Source: Rothia sp. P100
GTDB lineage: Bacteria > Actinomycetota > Actinomycetes > Actinomycetales > Micrococcaceae
Length of the DNA: 64,000 nt
Reading direction: 5' to 3'
Assembly (NCBI RefSeq): GCF_023712425.1
Contig: NZ_JAMAYG010000001.1
Coordinates: forward strand, 558,001-622,000
The position numbers were made by a program, and so were the translations under genes. The notes under the pieces are model-generated. The model worked only from the letters and a program-made list of their open reading frames with translations, was not told the DNA's origin and searched no databases. How positions within the stretch are numbered: the stretch's first letter is position 1; each line of letters starts with the position of its first letter. This document shows, one piece after another, positions 63,184 through 64,000 of this stretch.

Positions 63184-64000
63184 TTAGAGCTGACCGTTCC
63201 CCCGAGCCATCGCTTCAAGACGAGCAATGCGGTCAGCCATGGGCGGGTGAGTGGACATCATGTTCTTCACACTACCCCCACGAAAGGGATTGGCAATCAT
63301 CATGGAGGCAGTTCCCGCCACCTGCCGGTTATTGGGGTTCATGGGATAGCGTGAAATGCCGTTTTCAAGTTTGTGCAGAGCAGAAGCCAGCCCCAGCGGG
63401 TCACCGGTCAGCTGCGCGCCGTCCTCATCAGCATCATATTCACGGGTACGGCTAATAGCCATTTGCATGATACCAGCAGCGAGAGGTGCAAAGAGGGCAA
63501 TCAGCAGTGAGAAGAGAAGACCACCACCACGGTTTTCGTTATTGCCGCCGCCACCAAACATCATGCCAAATGAAGCAAAATTGGCTACCGTACCAATCAC
63601 CGAGGCAACCGCTGCTGCGATAGAACCGGTCAAAATATCACGGTTATAAACATGCATCAGTTCATGCCCTAACACCCCTCGCATTTCGCGCTCATCTAAA
63701 AGCTGGAGGATGCCCTCGGTGCAGCACACAGCAGCATTCTGCGGGTTACGGCCGGTAGCGAAGGCATTAGGGGTCATTGTGGGGGCCACGTAGAGGCGTG
63801 GCATAGGCTGGCCGGCTTTAGCTGAAAGTTCCTCAACAATGGAGTAAAGACCTGGTACCTGTTCACGGGTAACGGGGTAGGCCTTCATCGACTTAATAGC
63901 CAGTTTATCGGAGTTCCAGTAGGTGTAGGCAACGGTAATCACACCCAGCAAACCGAACAGCAGAATCCAAATTGAACTACGGGTAAAGGCCGCGAGACCA
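63184..64000 (-). CDS. htpX: Zinc metalloprotease HtpX, 5' end cut off by the window
   Basis: Membrane protease for misfolded membrane proteins. About 272 C-terminal residues are visible. The frame continues open past 63951 to the window edge (reading TRSSIWILLFGLLGVITVAY), so the start and the first membrane helix lie outside. GVLGHELMHVYNRD holds the zinc site HELMH; ISRTREYDADEDGAQLTGDP gives the third ligand (Glu in REYDAD). LLFSLLIALFAPLAAGIM is a membrane segment. Confidence 0.94.
   Translation of the reverse strand, partial: GLAAFTRSSIWILLFGLLGVITVAYTYWNSDKLAIKSMKAYPVTREQVPGLYSIVEELSAKAGQPMPRLYVAPTMTPNAFATGRNPQNAAVCCTEGILQLLDEREMRGVLGHELMHVYNRDILTGSIAAAVASVIGTVANFASFGMMFGGGGNNENRGGGLLFSLLIALFAPLAAGIMQMAISRTREYDADEDGAQLTGDPLGLASALHKLENGISRYPMNPNNRQVAGTASMMIANPFRGGSVKNMMSTHPPMADRIARLEAMARGNGQL

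Overview
The window is a stretch of chromosome from a moderately GC-rich actinobacterium of the Micrococcaceae, most probably Rothia or a close relative. This is an inference from gene content and order. Mycothiol synthase next to a GlnR-type regulator, ppk next to a MutT1-type NUDIX/phosphatase fusion, a nitrobindin-YgfZ pair, a Fur-catalase pair, a PGPGW protein beside murB, and a large nitrate-reduction/molybdenum-cofactor block all fit an oral-type nitrate-reducing actinobacterium. No phage, IS element, CRISPR array or plasmid function was seen. The window looks like core chromosome with both ends cutting through genes (sdaA at the left, htpX at the right).

Layout. (1) 1-5.4 kb: serine/glycine catabolism on the minus strand. 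A tandem glycine riboswitch precedes gcvP, then gcvT, then sdaA; gcvH is missing from the cluster. (2) 5.5-24 kb: a nitrate-respiration island. On the minus strand modA-modB-moeA-moaC-mog-moaE-moeZ lead into narG-narH-narJ-narI-narK. Divergently, on the plus strand, lie moaA-moaD-mobA and a second moeA. Together they import molybdate, build and insert bis-MGD cofactor, and use it in membrane nitrate reductase with a nitrate/nitrite transporter. modC is absent and modA seems to start at ATC. (3) 23-29.5 kb: a sucrose PTS regulon (LacI-type regulator, EIIBCA permease, separate EIIA, sucrose-6-phosphate hydrolase) with matching LacI-type operators before the permease and the hydrolase. (4) 29.6-34.9 kb: the secE-nusG-rplKA and rplJL blocks with a tRNA-Trp, an L10 leader/attenuator, and an orphan ABC ATPase between rplA and rplJ.

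(5) 35-40.8 kb: aminotransferase, 6-phosphofructokinase, YgfZ, nitrobindin, and a membrane protein coupled to a 37-residue membrane peptide. (6) 40.8-49 kb, plus strand: glnR, mshD, ppk, mutT1, thyA, folA, a Gram-negative-type asd and a GntR/YtrA regulator. (7) 49-54 kb, minus strand: murB/PGPGW, an MFS permease, two MaoC-type hydratase genes, and a tRNA Thr-Met-Thr cluster with two identical tRNA-Thr genes. (8) 54-64 kb: DEAD-box helicase with an RGG tail and long leader, a DUF2079 membrane protein, an AlkA-type glycosylase, thioredoxin, furA-katA with a Fur/PerR-type operator, tRNA-Tyr, a small unknown protein, YajQ and HtpX.

The most unusual signals are a pair of long structured palindromic elements (2.1 and 36.4 kb) that share a 19-base identical core and keep helix pairing despite different stem sequences, the ATC start of modA, the missing gcvH and modC, and the Gram-negative-type Asd.
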